Source of the DNA: Pseudevernia furfuracea
Lineage: Eukaryota; Ascomycota; Lecanoromycetes; Lecanorales; Parmeliaceae
Reading direction: 5' to 3'
NCBI GenBank assembly: GCA_022315425.1
Contig: JAIUPT010000020.1
Span: forward strand, 62,001 to 126,000
DNA length: 64,000 bases
Below the pieces are notes generated by a model. That model saw nothing but the letters and a program-made list of their open reading frames with translations. It was not told the DNA's origin and ran no database searches. The translations under genes and the position numbers were made by a program. The number at the start of each line of letters is the position of its first letter. The first letter of the stretch is position 1. Below, piece after piece: positions 23,751 through 34,994 of this stretch.

Positions 23751-24207
23751 ATGCCTATCAAGCCAATAGAAGGAGTAAGTTTCCCCAAACGCTCTCCGGC
23801 ATGAGCACGAAGCTTGGCTTGTTGAGCTTGAGTGACTGATCTCGTGCAATAGATGCTCCGCCGGGGCCTTGTGCTCGATCTCAGTGTAGCTTTCGGTGAG
23901 AAAAAGCTCAAATTTAGTCAATTGGTTCTCTAAAGCTCAGTCCGCGCTGTGGACAATGGGCCGGGTCACGGTTGGAGGAGCTTTGCTGATGAGATACCGG
24001 GCAGGCCTGGGAACGACATTCGGATATCTCTACTGGTACGGTATGTGTCAAGCATACAAACGCTTCAATACAATGCCATACCATCCGACAGATGTGAGCC
24101 AATGGCTGATCCTACGTACAGGCTACCACGTGCCTGCCACACGGAGACGCGATCTGTTCTACGCGAAGCTCGAGCGGGAAAGGGAGGAGAACCAGGGGAC
24201 CGTTTGA
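23751..24207 (+). CDS. cox9: cytochrome c oxidase subunit VIIa (Cox9-type)
   Basis: Four small exons, 23751-23774, 23853-23895, 24005-24040 and 24122-24207, give 62 aa; introns are 78, 109 and 81 bp. The joined protein starts MPIKPIEGMLRRGLVLDLS, has one membrane helix (FGLGTTFGYLYWYGYHVP) and a charged C-terminal matrix or intermembrane tail (RRRDLFYAKLEREREE). Length, the single helix and the R-x-x-F-Y-x-x-L motif match yeast Cox9 (59 aa). It is a nuclear-encoded small subunit of respiratory complex IV in the inner membrane. All three introns have clean GT-AG ends, and splicing is needed to build the helix. It is divergent from the Mim2-like gene. Confidence 0.88.
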
Positions 24208-24951
24208 GAGCCAGGGCGATGCTGGATTTGATCACCAAAGAGCAGCGGGGGTTGGGCGCAGACAGCATGTGAGGAAGAGTGCGGGCAGTGGAATATTGTA
24301 CATATGACTTGAGGCCGAACGAGCATCTACCTAGGTAGAAAAAGAGGGCGACAGCAAGCGTCACGAAACCTCAACCACCAGAAGGCTTCTCTGCCACCCT
24401 CATCGAAACCGACGTGCAAATCAAACATCAAGGTACTCTGCGGGTTCGGAATAAAAATACTCCCTTCTCCTACGGCACTTTTGATACCCAGTCAGGTGAC
24501 ATGATAAACCTTCTCTGCGATGGTATATTACTTGCAACCCAGCAATGAGAATTCGATAATGCTGTACATCTTCAATTCTGCCAACGAGACCCATCCCGAT
24601 CTCGGAAAGAGGGTAGTGAATATCTAAGAGGATTGTAGGTTAATAGGACCCAGTAGACCCCCCTCAGCAAGCTCATGAATCCGTAAAACTAAGCCCCTCG
24701 AGAGGACAGGTACATGAATAGATTGACATCCGCAGGAGGATTGTATACTCAGGAACGTGAAAATTGAAGCGTCATTGCTCGCCCTCTCGCTTAAACTTCG
24801 GCCCACAAATGACATGGCGGACATTCTTTCCCCTCGAACAAAGTACGCCAATCTAGAACCTGCACCTGGCGAGCACTACACCAACCCCACGAGGATTTGA
24901 AAGTGCAACCATCCAAACCCATCCTCACTCCACGTTCTCCACCAGCCCAGC
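24208..24951. other. intergenic, upstream of RACK1
   Basis: No gene recognised. It serves as the 3' region of cox9 and the promoter of the RACK1 gene. Confidence 0.5.
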
Positions 24952-26180
24952 ATGGCGGAGCAATTGGTTATGCGTGGGACGCTCGAAGGCCACAGCGGCT
25001 GGGTCACCTCACTAGCTACGAGCTTGGAGAACCCCAACATGCTCCTCTCTGGCAGCCGTGACAAAACCCTGATTATCTGGAACCTCACCCGCGACGATAC
25101 GCACTTTGGATACCCCAAACGAAGCTTACACGGCCATTCCCACATCGTCTCTGACTGTGTATGCATCTTCCCATCCTCACGGTAAGATAGGAGATTCTAA
25201 CTGTGCTAACAACTCGGGTTCTCGTCCTACAGGTCATCTCCTCCGACGGTGCCTACGCTCTCTCCGCCTCCTGGGACAAAACCCTCCGTCTGTGGGAGCT
25301 CGCTACGGGCGTGACGACCCGCCGCTTCGTCGGCCACACCAACGATGTCCTCTCCGTCTCCTTCTCCGCCGACAACCGTCAAATCGTCTCCGGCTCGCGC
25401 GATCGCACCATCAAGCTGTGGAACACTCTGGGCGACTGCAAGTTTACCATCACCGACAAGGGTCATACTGAATGGGTCTCGTGCGTGAGATTCAGCCCGA
25501 ATCCTCAGAACCCGGTCATTGTGAGCGCTGGGTGGGACAAGCTTGTTAAGGTATGCGTTGTATTCTTTGGAAGGAGGAGAGGGCGAGAATTCGTCAGAGG
25601 ATGCTTTGCAATCTACAAGTATTTGCTACTTCAGAGCTTTCGAGCTATGAGACAAACAATCACCAATGCACTGATGACAACAATGAAGAGACTGCGGAGA
25701 CTGCGGAGACTCGTTACTTTCGTACGTCTTTGCTGACATTTTCTTGCTTGCTAGGTCTGGGAACTCGCCTCCTGCCGCATCCAAACCGACCACATCGGCC
25801 ACACCGGCTACATCAACACCGTAACCATCTCCCCCGATGGCTCCCTCTGCGCCTCTGGCGGCAAAGACGGCACAACCATGCTCTGGGATCTCAACGAGTC
25901 CAAGCACCTCTACTCCTTAACCGCCGGCGACGAGATCCACGCCCTAGTGTTCTCCCCCAACCGATACTGGCTGTGCGCTGCTACGTCGAGCTCCATCATC
26001 ATTTTTGATCTCGAGAAGAAGAGTAAGGTCGATGAATTGAAGCCCGAATATACGGCTGTGGGAAAGAAGAGCACGGAGCCGGAGTGTGTGAGTTTGGCGT
26101 GGAGCGCGGATGGGCAGACGCTGTTTGCGGGATACACGGATAACTTGATCAGGGCTTGGGGTGTTATGTCGAGGCAATAG
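24952..26180 (+). CDS. cpcB: RACK1/Asc1/CpcB, WD40 protein of the small ribosomal subunit
   Basis: Three exons, 24952-25158, 25233-25550 and 25755-26180, give 316 aa, the usual RACK1 length. Seven WD40 repeats run along the protein. Typical segments are the N-terminal LVMRGTLEGHSGWVTSLAT, SGSRDKTLIIWNL, SASWDKTLRLWEL, VSGSRDRTIKLWNT, HTEWVSCVRFSPN, SAGWDKLVKVWEL, ASGGKDGTTMLWDLNE, and the final TLFAGYTDNLIRAWGV. The protein sits at the head of the 40S subunit and scaffolds kinases; in filamentous fungi it is the cross-pathway control factor CpcB/CPC-2. Intron 2 (25551-25754) is unusually long at 204 bp and holds a U24-like snoRNA. Confidence 0.97.
25593..25678 (+). ncRNA. snR24: U24-like C/D box snoRNA in RACK1 intron 2
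   Basis: Within the 204-bp intron there is a 4-bp terminal stem (GTCA at 25593-25596 with TGAC at 25675-25678) and a D box CTGA at 25671-25674. A C-box-like AGGATGC at 25598-25604 keeps the GATG core but is imperfect. The internal block ATTTGCTACTTCAG (25621-25634), an internal C'-like TATGAGAC (25646-25653) and ATCACCAATGCA before the D box match the layout I remember for yeast snR24/U24. Yeast snR24 is also carried in the intron of the RACK1 gene ASC1, which supports the call. U24 guides 2'-O-methylation of large-subunit rRNA. Exact targets were not verified. Confidence 0.75.
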
Positions 26181-26428
26181 ATCGGACCAATAGGTGATGA
26201 ATGGATGAAGAGACCCTGCAAAGAAAGAGGAAGGCATCCAAAATCCCCAAATAGATGCTGAGCCAGCTGCTGCCACATAGCTGCTCGATAGGTAACCTGA
26301 ACAATTCCATGTAGATCGGCGTTGCAATGTTCACCATACCGTGGAGACTTTGCATGCATCGGAATCCAAGAATAGCCTCTTCCAATGCAATCGCGTGCTT
26401 TTCGTCCCCGATGCTAATGCTGCATCTT

Positions 26429-27814
26429 CTACCTCTTCTTCTTGAGATCCTTGAGTAGCTCGTCTGCCTTTGCAAACCCCTCTTGAAACCCCATACCCTT
26501 ACTTATTTTCATCCCATCCTCATACCTCCGCTCCGCCTCATCTAAATTACCCTCCATCATCGCAAAATCTCCCAGATTGATCGTAGCAACCGCGCACCCT
26601 TCATCGCATTCCGCGGTCCGTTCAGGCGGCTCTATTGAAGACCCGAGCGCAAGAGATCTTTCAGCCCACTGGCGAGCATCTGAGAGATGAGAGGCGGACG
26701 AGACAGGAGGCTGGTTAGGAAAGAGGCCGGGAGGAGGGTTCTGTTGGGAGAGGGAAATGGCGAGATTGTTCATCAAAACGACGGTGTGGCAGCTGCCGGG
26801 CGGGGAGAGCCCGAGAGCTTGAAGGAAGAGGGGAACCGCGAGGAAATGCTGGTCTCTGGATTCGTAGAGGTGGCCGAGTGCTTGCGCGAGATGTCAGTGA
26901 ACAACGTTCTTCGCACAGCATGCAAAAGAACAGACCACGCACCTTCAAGGGATCCCCCAATCTCCTCATTGCTCATCCACTGCCCCTCTCCCTCCTTCGC
27001 CCCCTCGTCCTCCCTCCTCTTCTGTTCCCTCAGCAGCGCCGTAACAGCCCACACTAACCTCTCCTCCGCAGCCTCCTGGTCCCCAACGTGCGGATTGGCA
27101 TAATGCTCCCCCAACTTCACACTAATGGCAATCGTCTTCCCCAGCACCCTCGTTCTCTTCCCCTCATTCCCCTCCTTCCCACCCAATTTCTCCATCCATT
27201 TTAGACAATCCTCCCGCACTTTCTCCAACACATCGATAGCCAACTGGTACTGGTGTATCTTCTCGAAAAAGCTAGCGACTTGGATCTTCACACCGAGCAT
27301 CTCGTCGCTGAAAGGGTCGAGACCCATCTCGTCGGCCAACGCGAGTGCTTGCCGGTAGTACTTCAAGGCGTTCTTGGGCTGCACGTCGATGTTGGTGTAG
27401 TAGAGGGCGCGGCGCAGTTTGGCGGCTACTGGCTCCGGGTAGGCTTTGAAGTCGGCGAGGATGTAGTTTCGGTAGATGAAATTTATGTATATTAGCATGC
27501 CCATGCCGAAGAGGATTCTGGGAGAGTGTTAGAGTGGTGGGGAAGGGGGTGAGGAGAGGGGGTACGGGAAAGTACAAGGCAGAGGCGAGGGTCATGGAGA
27601 AGGGGTATTCTTTGAAGAGCTTGGTTGCTCCTTCTCGTGTGGAGGCATTTCTTCGTGCTGGTGACCATGGAGCACGATTGATTTTTTTCGGTAGCGTTCG
27701 TCTGATGGGAAGCGGATAGACGTTGTGGAAAGCTGATTGGCATTTCGGGCGCTCGTGCAGTGCTGAACGGAGAGAGCTCACTCGCAAAGCTCGAGGGCAC
27801 GCCCTTGCGAACAT
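26429..27814 (-). CDS. mitochondrial TPR protein, Mgr3-like
   Basis: Three exons, 27814-27576, 27517-26943 and 26880-26429, give 421 aa. The N-terminus is a basic presequence (MFARACPRALRVSSLRSAL) followed by a membrane helix built across the first splice (TLASALILFGMGMLIYINF). TPR-like helix pairs follow: ALKYYRQALALADEMG, YQLAIDVLEKVREDCLKWMEK, HFLAVPLFLQALGLSPPG and LDEAERRYEDGMKISK. This layout fits Mgr3, an adaptor of the i-AAA protease Yme1 in the mitochondrial inner membrane. TTC19-like proteins are an alternative. The acceptor of intron 2 is AAG, less usual than YAG, but it is required for the frame. It is divergent from the SRAP gene, with 256 bp between starts. Confidence 0.7.
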
Positions 27815-28070
27815 TCTGAAGGTTTCTCCTCGCGATTTGGATTCTTGGAATTATGAAGGAACGATCTTGTCAAAGCGAGCACGATTAGACTGGTGACGGC
27901 TATCATACAGAGGTGGAAGGGTGGTTAGCCGTTGAGCCTCGGCAAAACTTTTTTTCGCAATTTTCCGGATCAATGACGTACAGAGGAGCGTTGTAATACG
28001 CATTTGAGCACCTACGAGTACCACTTGCACAAACGCTACGCCTACTTTCTCGAGAAAGACAACAGTCAAC
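27815..28070. promoter_or_regulatory. shared divergent promoter of the Mgr3-like and SRAP genes
   Basis: A 256-bp stretch lies between the divergent start codons. Sites cannot be assigned by eye. Confidence 0.45.
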
Positions 28071-29416
28071 ATGTGCGGGCGATATGCCCTAGGAATTGTG
28101 AGCCTCTGCTCAAAGATTCATTCCACTCACAGTACTAACATCTTCAGAGAGCATCCTTCGTCCGCCGTCAGCTCCAGGAACATGACATGCTCGTAGCAGA
28201 AGCACCCGATGACGACGACGTACGCGAGACTTACAACTTTGCTCCCGGCAACCATGGCCTAGTCTACAGAGCAGATGTCCCCGATTACGGTTCAGGTGGC
28301 AGACCTTATGACAGCGAACAAGATCCAGAAGATGCAACCAACGAGAAGCAGGGGCCTTCTACTCAGCTTGAGGATCCTAAGGAGACACGCTACAAGCTTC
28401 AATCCATGAAGTGGGGCCTGGTCCCATTCTGGACGAAACGAAACCCAGATTACGGCACCGTGCTGAGGACGATCAACGCACGTGACGATTCTCTGGCCAG
28501 CAAGGGCGGCATGTGGAACACGATGAAGCAGAGGAAGAGGTGCATTGTTGTCGCCCAAGGCTTCTATGAGTGGCTGAAGAAGAACGGCGGCAAGGAGAAG
28601 ATCCCCCACTACGTAAAGCGCAAAGACGAACAACTGATGTGCTTTGCGGGTCTTTGGGATTGCGTTCAATATGAGGGATCTGATGAGAAACACTACACAT
28701 ACACCATCATAACCACCGACTCGAACGAGCAGCTCTCCTTCCTTCACGATCGAATGCCTGTCATCCTGGAGAATGGGTCGGATCAGATCCGGACATGGCT
28801 TGACCCCAACAGATCCGAATGGTCGAAGGACCTTCAATCGCTGTTGAGGCCCTTTGAAGGGGAGCTCGACTGCTATTCTGTTAGCAAGGACGTCGGCAAG
28901 GTTGGGAACAATTCACCAACGTTCATCGTGCCCGTGGCAAGCGCAGAGAATAAGAACAACATTGCGAACTTCTTCGCAAATGCCAAAAAGTCTATCAAGG
29001 GTGAGGAAGAGAAGAAGCAAGTCAAAGCAGAGGAGGAGGACGTCAAGGAGAAGGGCTTTGTGGTCAAGCATGAGATGGACGAGGCACGGACGACTGTAGA
29101 TCTTATCAGTTCTGAGGACAATGCTCCACTGCCAGTCCCCGTGACTGGAACATCGGAGCTCAATTTGAAACGGGAGCACGAGCCGGACAATGAGGGGGGA
29201 TCGCAAGCAGAGTGTCTGGAAAGAGTTGGTCTGGAACGAGAAGACAAGTCAGAAGATCATGGTGAGCGAGCGGTAAAATCCCTCAAGACTGATTCTACGA
29301 AGTCGCCAGAAAAGACACCGAACAAGAAGCGGAGAAGTGCATTGAAGAACGGCACGGCGAAGGGCAGCCCCGCGACATCGAATGGAAGTCAGAAGATAAC
29401 CAACTTCTACCGATGA
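28071..29416 (+). CDS. HMCES: SRAP-domain protein, HMCES/YedK family, abasic-site DNA crosslinker
   Basis: Two exons, 28071-28097 and 28148-29416, give 431 aa. The first exon encodes MCGRYALGI, so Cys2, which becomes the N-terminal catalytic residue after Met removal, is present. The SRAP core continues with YNFAPGNHGLVYR, SMKWGLVPFWTK, TINARDDSL, RCIVVAQGFYEWLK, CFAGLWD, HDRMPVIL and the late NNSPTFIVPV. Family members crosslink to abasic sites in single-stranded DNA and protect stalled forks. The last 160 residues form a charged Lys/Glu-rich tail with a basic NKKRRS nuclear-type signal. It ends in QKITNFYR, a good match to a PCNA-binding PIP box (Q-x-x-I-x-x-F-Y). Splicing is needed to attach the catalytic Cys exon. 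Confidence 0.93.
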
Positions 29417-30854
29417 CGACATGATGAAGCGATAGTGCACCAGAATTCACGCAGACGCTGCTGCATGATGATGGCGGCAGGCTCGCGGCGAGACGGCTTC
29501 AAGCGGTCGACCGGTAGGCTACATCCGTGCCTGCCTTAAGTTGTGGCTTCGACATATTTGCACCGAGGTGGTGAGGAAAGGTGATTGGCTAGCGGTGATG
29601 GATGGTATCATCAAGAGAGAGCAAAGCGAATTGAGGGAAATTATCTTTGGATCGCGTATGCTTCGCGCAGGCACAAGGCCAAAGCACAGGCATAAGCGAG
29701 GTGTATATGCATGATGATATCAGTCGGCAGGAAAGAAAGCCACAATAATAAAATTCTGATGTTTTTACTCGGATTTTAAGCATCCTCGTAAGGTAGCTAG
29801 ATGACAGCGGATGCAATGAATATCTTACTCTTATTACGGTAGTTATTGAGGCCAAGTCATGCCACTGTGCCAGCACTCAGCATCCTTTCAAGAATCAAGG
29901 GTTTACTTTCCTCTTCGCTTGGCGGAAGAGTCGAGAGAGCAAAGCGATGCGCTGTCAATTATTTATTACCTTACTTTAACTTACTGTTAATGATTAAGTA
30001 TCATTTTAGCCGCCCGAGAATGCAGAAGAGATGCCAGCTATGCCAGCTATGCGAGCACATGATGTTCAATTGCTGCGGATTATCCCTTCGTCCCCTAATC
30101 CCCTCATAGTCCCCTCATACTGTCCTATACTTTCCCCCCCCCCCCCCCATTGACTTTTGACGTAATCCAAGCCTTCAGGACCAAGCTGCATATAAAGCTT
30201 CATGCAAAGAGATATCAGCGGCGATGAGGATTGGTGGAGAAGGAAGGAGACAGGGAAGGGAGCTGATGTTGGTTGCAAAGTTCACCCCACATCGGACGGG
30301 CCTGAGATCCCGCTGAAAGTCTGACGGTCTCCGACTCTGAACTGCCGAATATCCTCCAAACTCCTCCCACATTATTCTTTTTCACTGTGGAGGGAAACAA
30401 AAAAAAGGTACATAGGTACTTCCATTACTCCTGACTACCTGGCTATCGCATACACCAATCCTCTCCAGAGCGTGAACGTGACGATTTGGACATCCTTTGC
30501 CCAATCCCCTGTTTACTTTCCTTCCGACTATTCCCCATTGTCTCTCCTACCCGCAAATCCTTTTACTCATCCATGTCACAAGCTCGCTGCTCCCAGGCAC
30601 ATCTAGATGGAAGACGACCATGTGATCATGCACTGAAACCACGGCAACTTCATCCAACTCGCATTCATTGCACAGCCTCCTCGACAGCTGCTCCGGGTCC
30701 GCATACCTTAACACCACCACACCCCCATCAACACCCTACCCGGTGCTCGTGAGGGTATATAAAGCACAAAGCTTTGACTATGTGATATCGCAATCACTCT
30801 CTTGTGGGGACGACACAGGTTTATCACTCACATCGACAAGGTAATCTTTCCAGC
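29417..30854. other. intergenic, 1.4 kb
   Basis: No gene recognised. A C14 run lies near 30136-30149. The right end carries a TATA-like box for the next gene. Confidence 0.45.
30756..30763 (+). promoter_or_regulatory. TATA-like box
   Basis: TATATAAA lies 92 bp upstream of the ATG at 30855, a plausible spacing for a fungal core promoter. Confidence 0.4.
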
Positions 30855-33666
30855 ATGTTTTCTATGAACCAAGTCCCCGTTTCACACATTCCAAATTTCG
30901 AGACAAGAAAGGCCTTGATCATCATCAATCTACAAAATGATTCCCTCTACGTCAATCATGATATCTACATCACCAAGAATCATGACTTTGTGCCTCGCCT
31001 CAAAGAGATGATCCCCTACTTCCGCAAACACGGGGATGTTGTCTGGGTCAATACTCATATGGGGGTAACTACCTCACCCCCACCGACTGACTCTGCCCGC
31101 GTCGAAGAAGAGTCTAACAAGCTGTTGGAAAAGAACAGACAAGCTCAGAAGTTGAAAGACCAACAGATTGAAGATGACGAGAAACGAGAGGAGGCTGCCA
31201 GGAGAGCGAGACTTGAGAAGGTCGATCCGAAAGGGGGCTCGGACTATCCTAGCTTCTATCCGTCAAGCAAAGCCAAGGAAATCATGGTCGAAGCATCAGT
31301 GGAGACTAGAGCGGAGAAACGATCTGCCGATCTGCAAGTCTTCAAGAACGACGACGGCGACTCCATCGAAAAGCATCTGAGTAAGCCCAGGAAGGGTCAG
31401 CAGGCGAGGTTTTACCTTGCTGGGACCAAAGGCGCCGAGATTTGTGATGAGCTAGTGGATGTGGTGGACGACGACTTGGACCTGATCGTGACCAAGCATC
31501 ACTATTCAGCTTTCGACCAGACGTCACTCTTGACAGCTTTGAGGACTAAGCTCGTCACTGAGGTCTACCTTTGTGGCATCTTGACGAATGTGGGAGTGTA
31601 TTCTACTGCAGCAGATGCAGTACAGCATGGACTGCAGGTAACTCTCGTTGAAGACTGCCTTGGGTATCGAAGCGAAGAAAAGCATGAGGAAGCCTTGCGT
31701 CAAATGGCAGATATCATGGGTGTTAATGGTATTGACAGTGAAGAGATCATCGAGGAGTCTGGAGGTCGTCCTGTGCCCGACGCGTTAACACCTGGCATCA
31801 CCCTCGACGACCTCACACTCAATCCCAATCAAGCGGGAACAGAGAGTGGGTCCATGATCGTAGGTGTGGTCTTCAGCGGTCCAGAACCTGCTACCGCTCA
31901 GGTTGGCGGTAGACGCCCACAATCGCTGCCAGTGGACGTTTTTGATCCCCAGTGGCAGGCATCGATATCTCCTGTGGACAAGTCATCACACGGAGCCGGA
32001 AAGGCGCTGAACGAGAAAGAAACCTCGCAAATCGTCAAACCGGGGCCTTCTGCTTCGAGGGATCGAAGTTCTTGGCAATCTAGGTCGGCTACATTAGGAC
32101 CAGATGACAGTATTGGGTCTGGCGATTCGAAAATCATCTATAATGTCATTGGCTCTCCTATCATCAATGATGCATTCAGCCAAATGAAGGTAGAGGTCGA
32201 CTGGCAAACCATGTTTCACCGCAGTGGGCAAGTGCCAAGGCTTGTAGCTGTGCAAGGAGAGGTTGGAAAGAATGGTGACATACCTATCTATCGGCATCCT
32301 GCAGATGAGTCGCCTCCGCTCTTGCCATTTACTCCCATGGTTCAAATGATCCGGCAACAGATCGTGTCGGTGCTGAAGCAGCCATTCAACCACGCCCTGA
32401 TCCAGCTGTACCGCAACGGGGAGGACAACATTTCCGAGCATTCTGACAAGGTATGTTCTTTACAGTTTATGGAATTGAAATCAAAGCTGACCATGACAGA
32501 CTCTAGACATTGCTCGTGGTACTAGTATTGTCAATGTGAGCATTGGTGCCCAACGAGTCATGACTCTACGTACGAAGAAGTCCAAACACGGTACAGACAG
32601 TCCCAGCATGAGGCAGACACAGCGCATCAAGATGCCGCACAACTCCATCTTCGTTTTAGGTCCCCAAACCAACAAGGAATGGTTGCATGGGGTTCGAGCT
32701 GACAAACGACCTGCTGTAGAGAAGACGGGTGAGGAGAAAGCCTTTGAAGGTGAGCGCATCTCGATCACCTTCAGGCAGATCGGTACTTTTATGAACAAGA
32801 AAGAAAAGACGATCTGGGGCTCTGGAGCAAAGAGCAAGTCGAGGCAGAGAGCTGGTAGGATCTCCACCAGGGACAATGCTCAGATGGAAGCCATGATCAT
32901 TGCCTTTGGCAAAGAAAATCACGACGCAGATTTCGACTGGGATGGTGGGTATGGGGGCGGTTTCAATGTCGTCAATCTGGTGAACGACCAAGCCAAACTC
33001 GTTCTCTGCAATGACCCAGTTGCCAATCTTCGCGTGCAACTCTCACTATGCGAGAAGTCGGTCTCCTGTGCAGTCACCCAACGAGGTAAATCGCCGTCGC
33101 CTGAGCCTCAGGACTTCCAGACCAGATTCCATCCTTGGATGCATGGTCTCTCAAACAGCGAAAACCCTAAGTTCAAGGATGTCGATGAAGATGCTACTAA
33201 TATAGAGGGCGACCTTACGATCATGTTCTATTTGGAGAAACGTTATCCTTTTCGAGGTATAGAACAGGCACCGGTGGCGCAACCGGACAAATCCACTGCG
33301 CTCATCTATAGCCAGACGGCAAAGGCCAACGAGCTTCTGTTCCTCTGGCGTGAGATGCGGGACTCGCAGGGACGTGACTCGCCACCTACGCACCGCTTCA
33401 ACCTCGAAGGGCCAACAACGCCAAACAAAACGCTGCTTGAGGAGTTCCACAATAGTCTCATGACTTGGGAAACTCTTGCAGGAGCCGCGGGGTACATTAC
33501 CGGAGACCACTGGACGATCATCGATTGCGCCTTCTGGCCCGTGTTGAATCATATCATCGGCGAGTTTGCAGTGTTGAACCAGGAGAACTATCCAAAGCTG
33601 CTGGCATATCACCAGCGAGTAATGGGGAGGGAATGCGTCAAAGCAATCCTCGACAGTGGGAAATGA
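30855..33666 (+). CDS. three-domain fusion: isochorismatase-like, AlkB-like 2OG-Fe(II) dioxygenase, GST-like
   Basis: Two exons, 30855-32450 and 32500-33666 (49-bp intron), give 920 aa. Residues about 17-300 are isochorismatase-like (KALIIINLQND; VTKHHYSAF; GILTNVGVYSTAADA; VTLVEDCLGYR). The usual catalytic Asp is Asn25 and the nucleophilic Cys position is Gly247, so hydrolase activity is doubtful. After a linker, residues about 440-650 are AlkB-like with HxD at H529/D531, distal H595 and the R618-x5-R624 pair that binds 2-oxoglutarate; the intron splits HSDK from TLDIARGTS. Residues about 665-920 look GST-like, with a helical end (WETLAGAAGYITGDHWTIID). The working part is probably the dioxygenase, acting on alkylated nucleic acid or protein; the substrate is unknown. 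No targeting signal is visible. Confidence 0.85.
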
Positions 33667-34730
33667 GACTGAGTTCACCATCAGAGCACTATTTTAATAC
33701 TGTCGCTATCCTCGAAATTCACGGCCTATCGATACGTTTTCCAAACACTCGCACACCAGGGCTGAGCGAGATGGGTTTATCAAATCCTAGATGTCTTTTG
33801 AATACTTGACGGCCGAAAGATTAGAACCCAGTAGAGCGCAATGCCATTTCATCATCTTTCTTAGATGCTAAAGAAATGCCGGGGTGACAAGAACGTGATT
33901 GCTGTCCAGCCTTCCATGTTGAGGCCTGACCAGGGTCACTCCATCCCAAGGATATCATTACGGAATACGTGACTTGAGCCGAGAAAGTCATTATGCACAT
34001 AGGCATGGTCGAGATTGAACATAACGGGGGCTGGTTCTGATTTCTGCATTGAGAGCGACACAGGCATCATTGACCCACTGTATATACATTGGCTTGCAAA
34101 GTACACAACTGCGGCTCCATGTATTCGGGCGTACGAAGGCGCAACGGAGGGGGGCCGAGGGTACGTGTGCATACATACATACGAGCGTTCGGATCGGAAG
34201 GAGAGGGACGCACTCGCACATAGTTTGATAGCAGATGCACATAGATGTTCTTTGCAAGGTTCCGTAGCTCGACTGTCGGATGTAGCACTATCGCTTATAC
34301 TAACTAACTACACTCGGGTGTTGTATGTCCGCACCAGTCCTTGCCACCCTTCCACGCAAGCCAATCCGGAGAAAACCTTCCTCAAACACCATCAACCACG
34401 ATCTCCTTCTGCCAACTCATCTCACATTCGGGAGGATTCATACTCCCCAGAATCCCCAGCCATTGATACGCTCTCCCCTGGGAATGAGAAGGGCGCCAGA
34501 ACCGCAAAACCGCAACGCCCCCCCCCCCCCCCCCCCCCCCTCCCCTATTGAGCGGTAGAGTATGTATGTCTCCGGCTCCCCCCCCCCTTCCCAACAAGCC
34601 TCACGAGGCCGGCGAACTCTCCCCTAGCCCCCCTTCCAACATGGCCACCCGCCTCCCCCCGTCGCTACCTCTTCGATCCATCCGTCGACCGCATCTGCAA
34701 ACCCCATGCCTCCTCTACTGCCCGGTTCTC
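33667..34730. other. intergenic with a long poly-C run
   Basis: No gene recognised. Overlapping ORFs on both strands at 33936-34550 have no protein-like features. It contains the C23 run at 34518-34540. Confidence 0.45.
34518..34540. repeat. C23 homopolymer
   Basis: An uninterrupted run of 23 C. Such runs are unstable and error-prone in sequencing. Confidence 0.9.
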
Positions 34731-34959
34731 TCAATCCGACGCGCTATCATCCGGCATCTGCTGCGTATTCGCGAGTTCCTGCGCCCAGGTTGTGTGTGTC
34801 AGCGGTTTGCTTTGCTTTGCTTTGCTTTGCTTCCTTTCCCCCGCCTCTCCTTCCTTGTGTCTATCTGTCTGTCTATCTATCCATCTATCCATTTTTTTGT
34901 TTTTTTGTTTTTTTGTTTTTTTTTTGTGTCCCCCCCCCCCTCCCCCGCCCCAAACCCGA

Positions 34960-34994
<35 letters not shown>

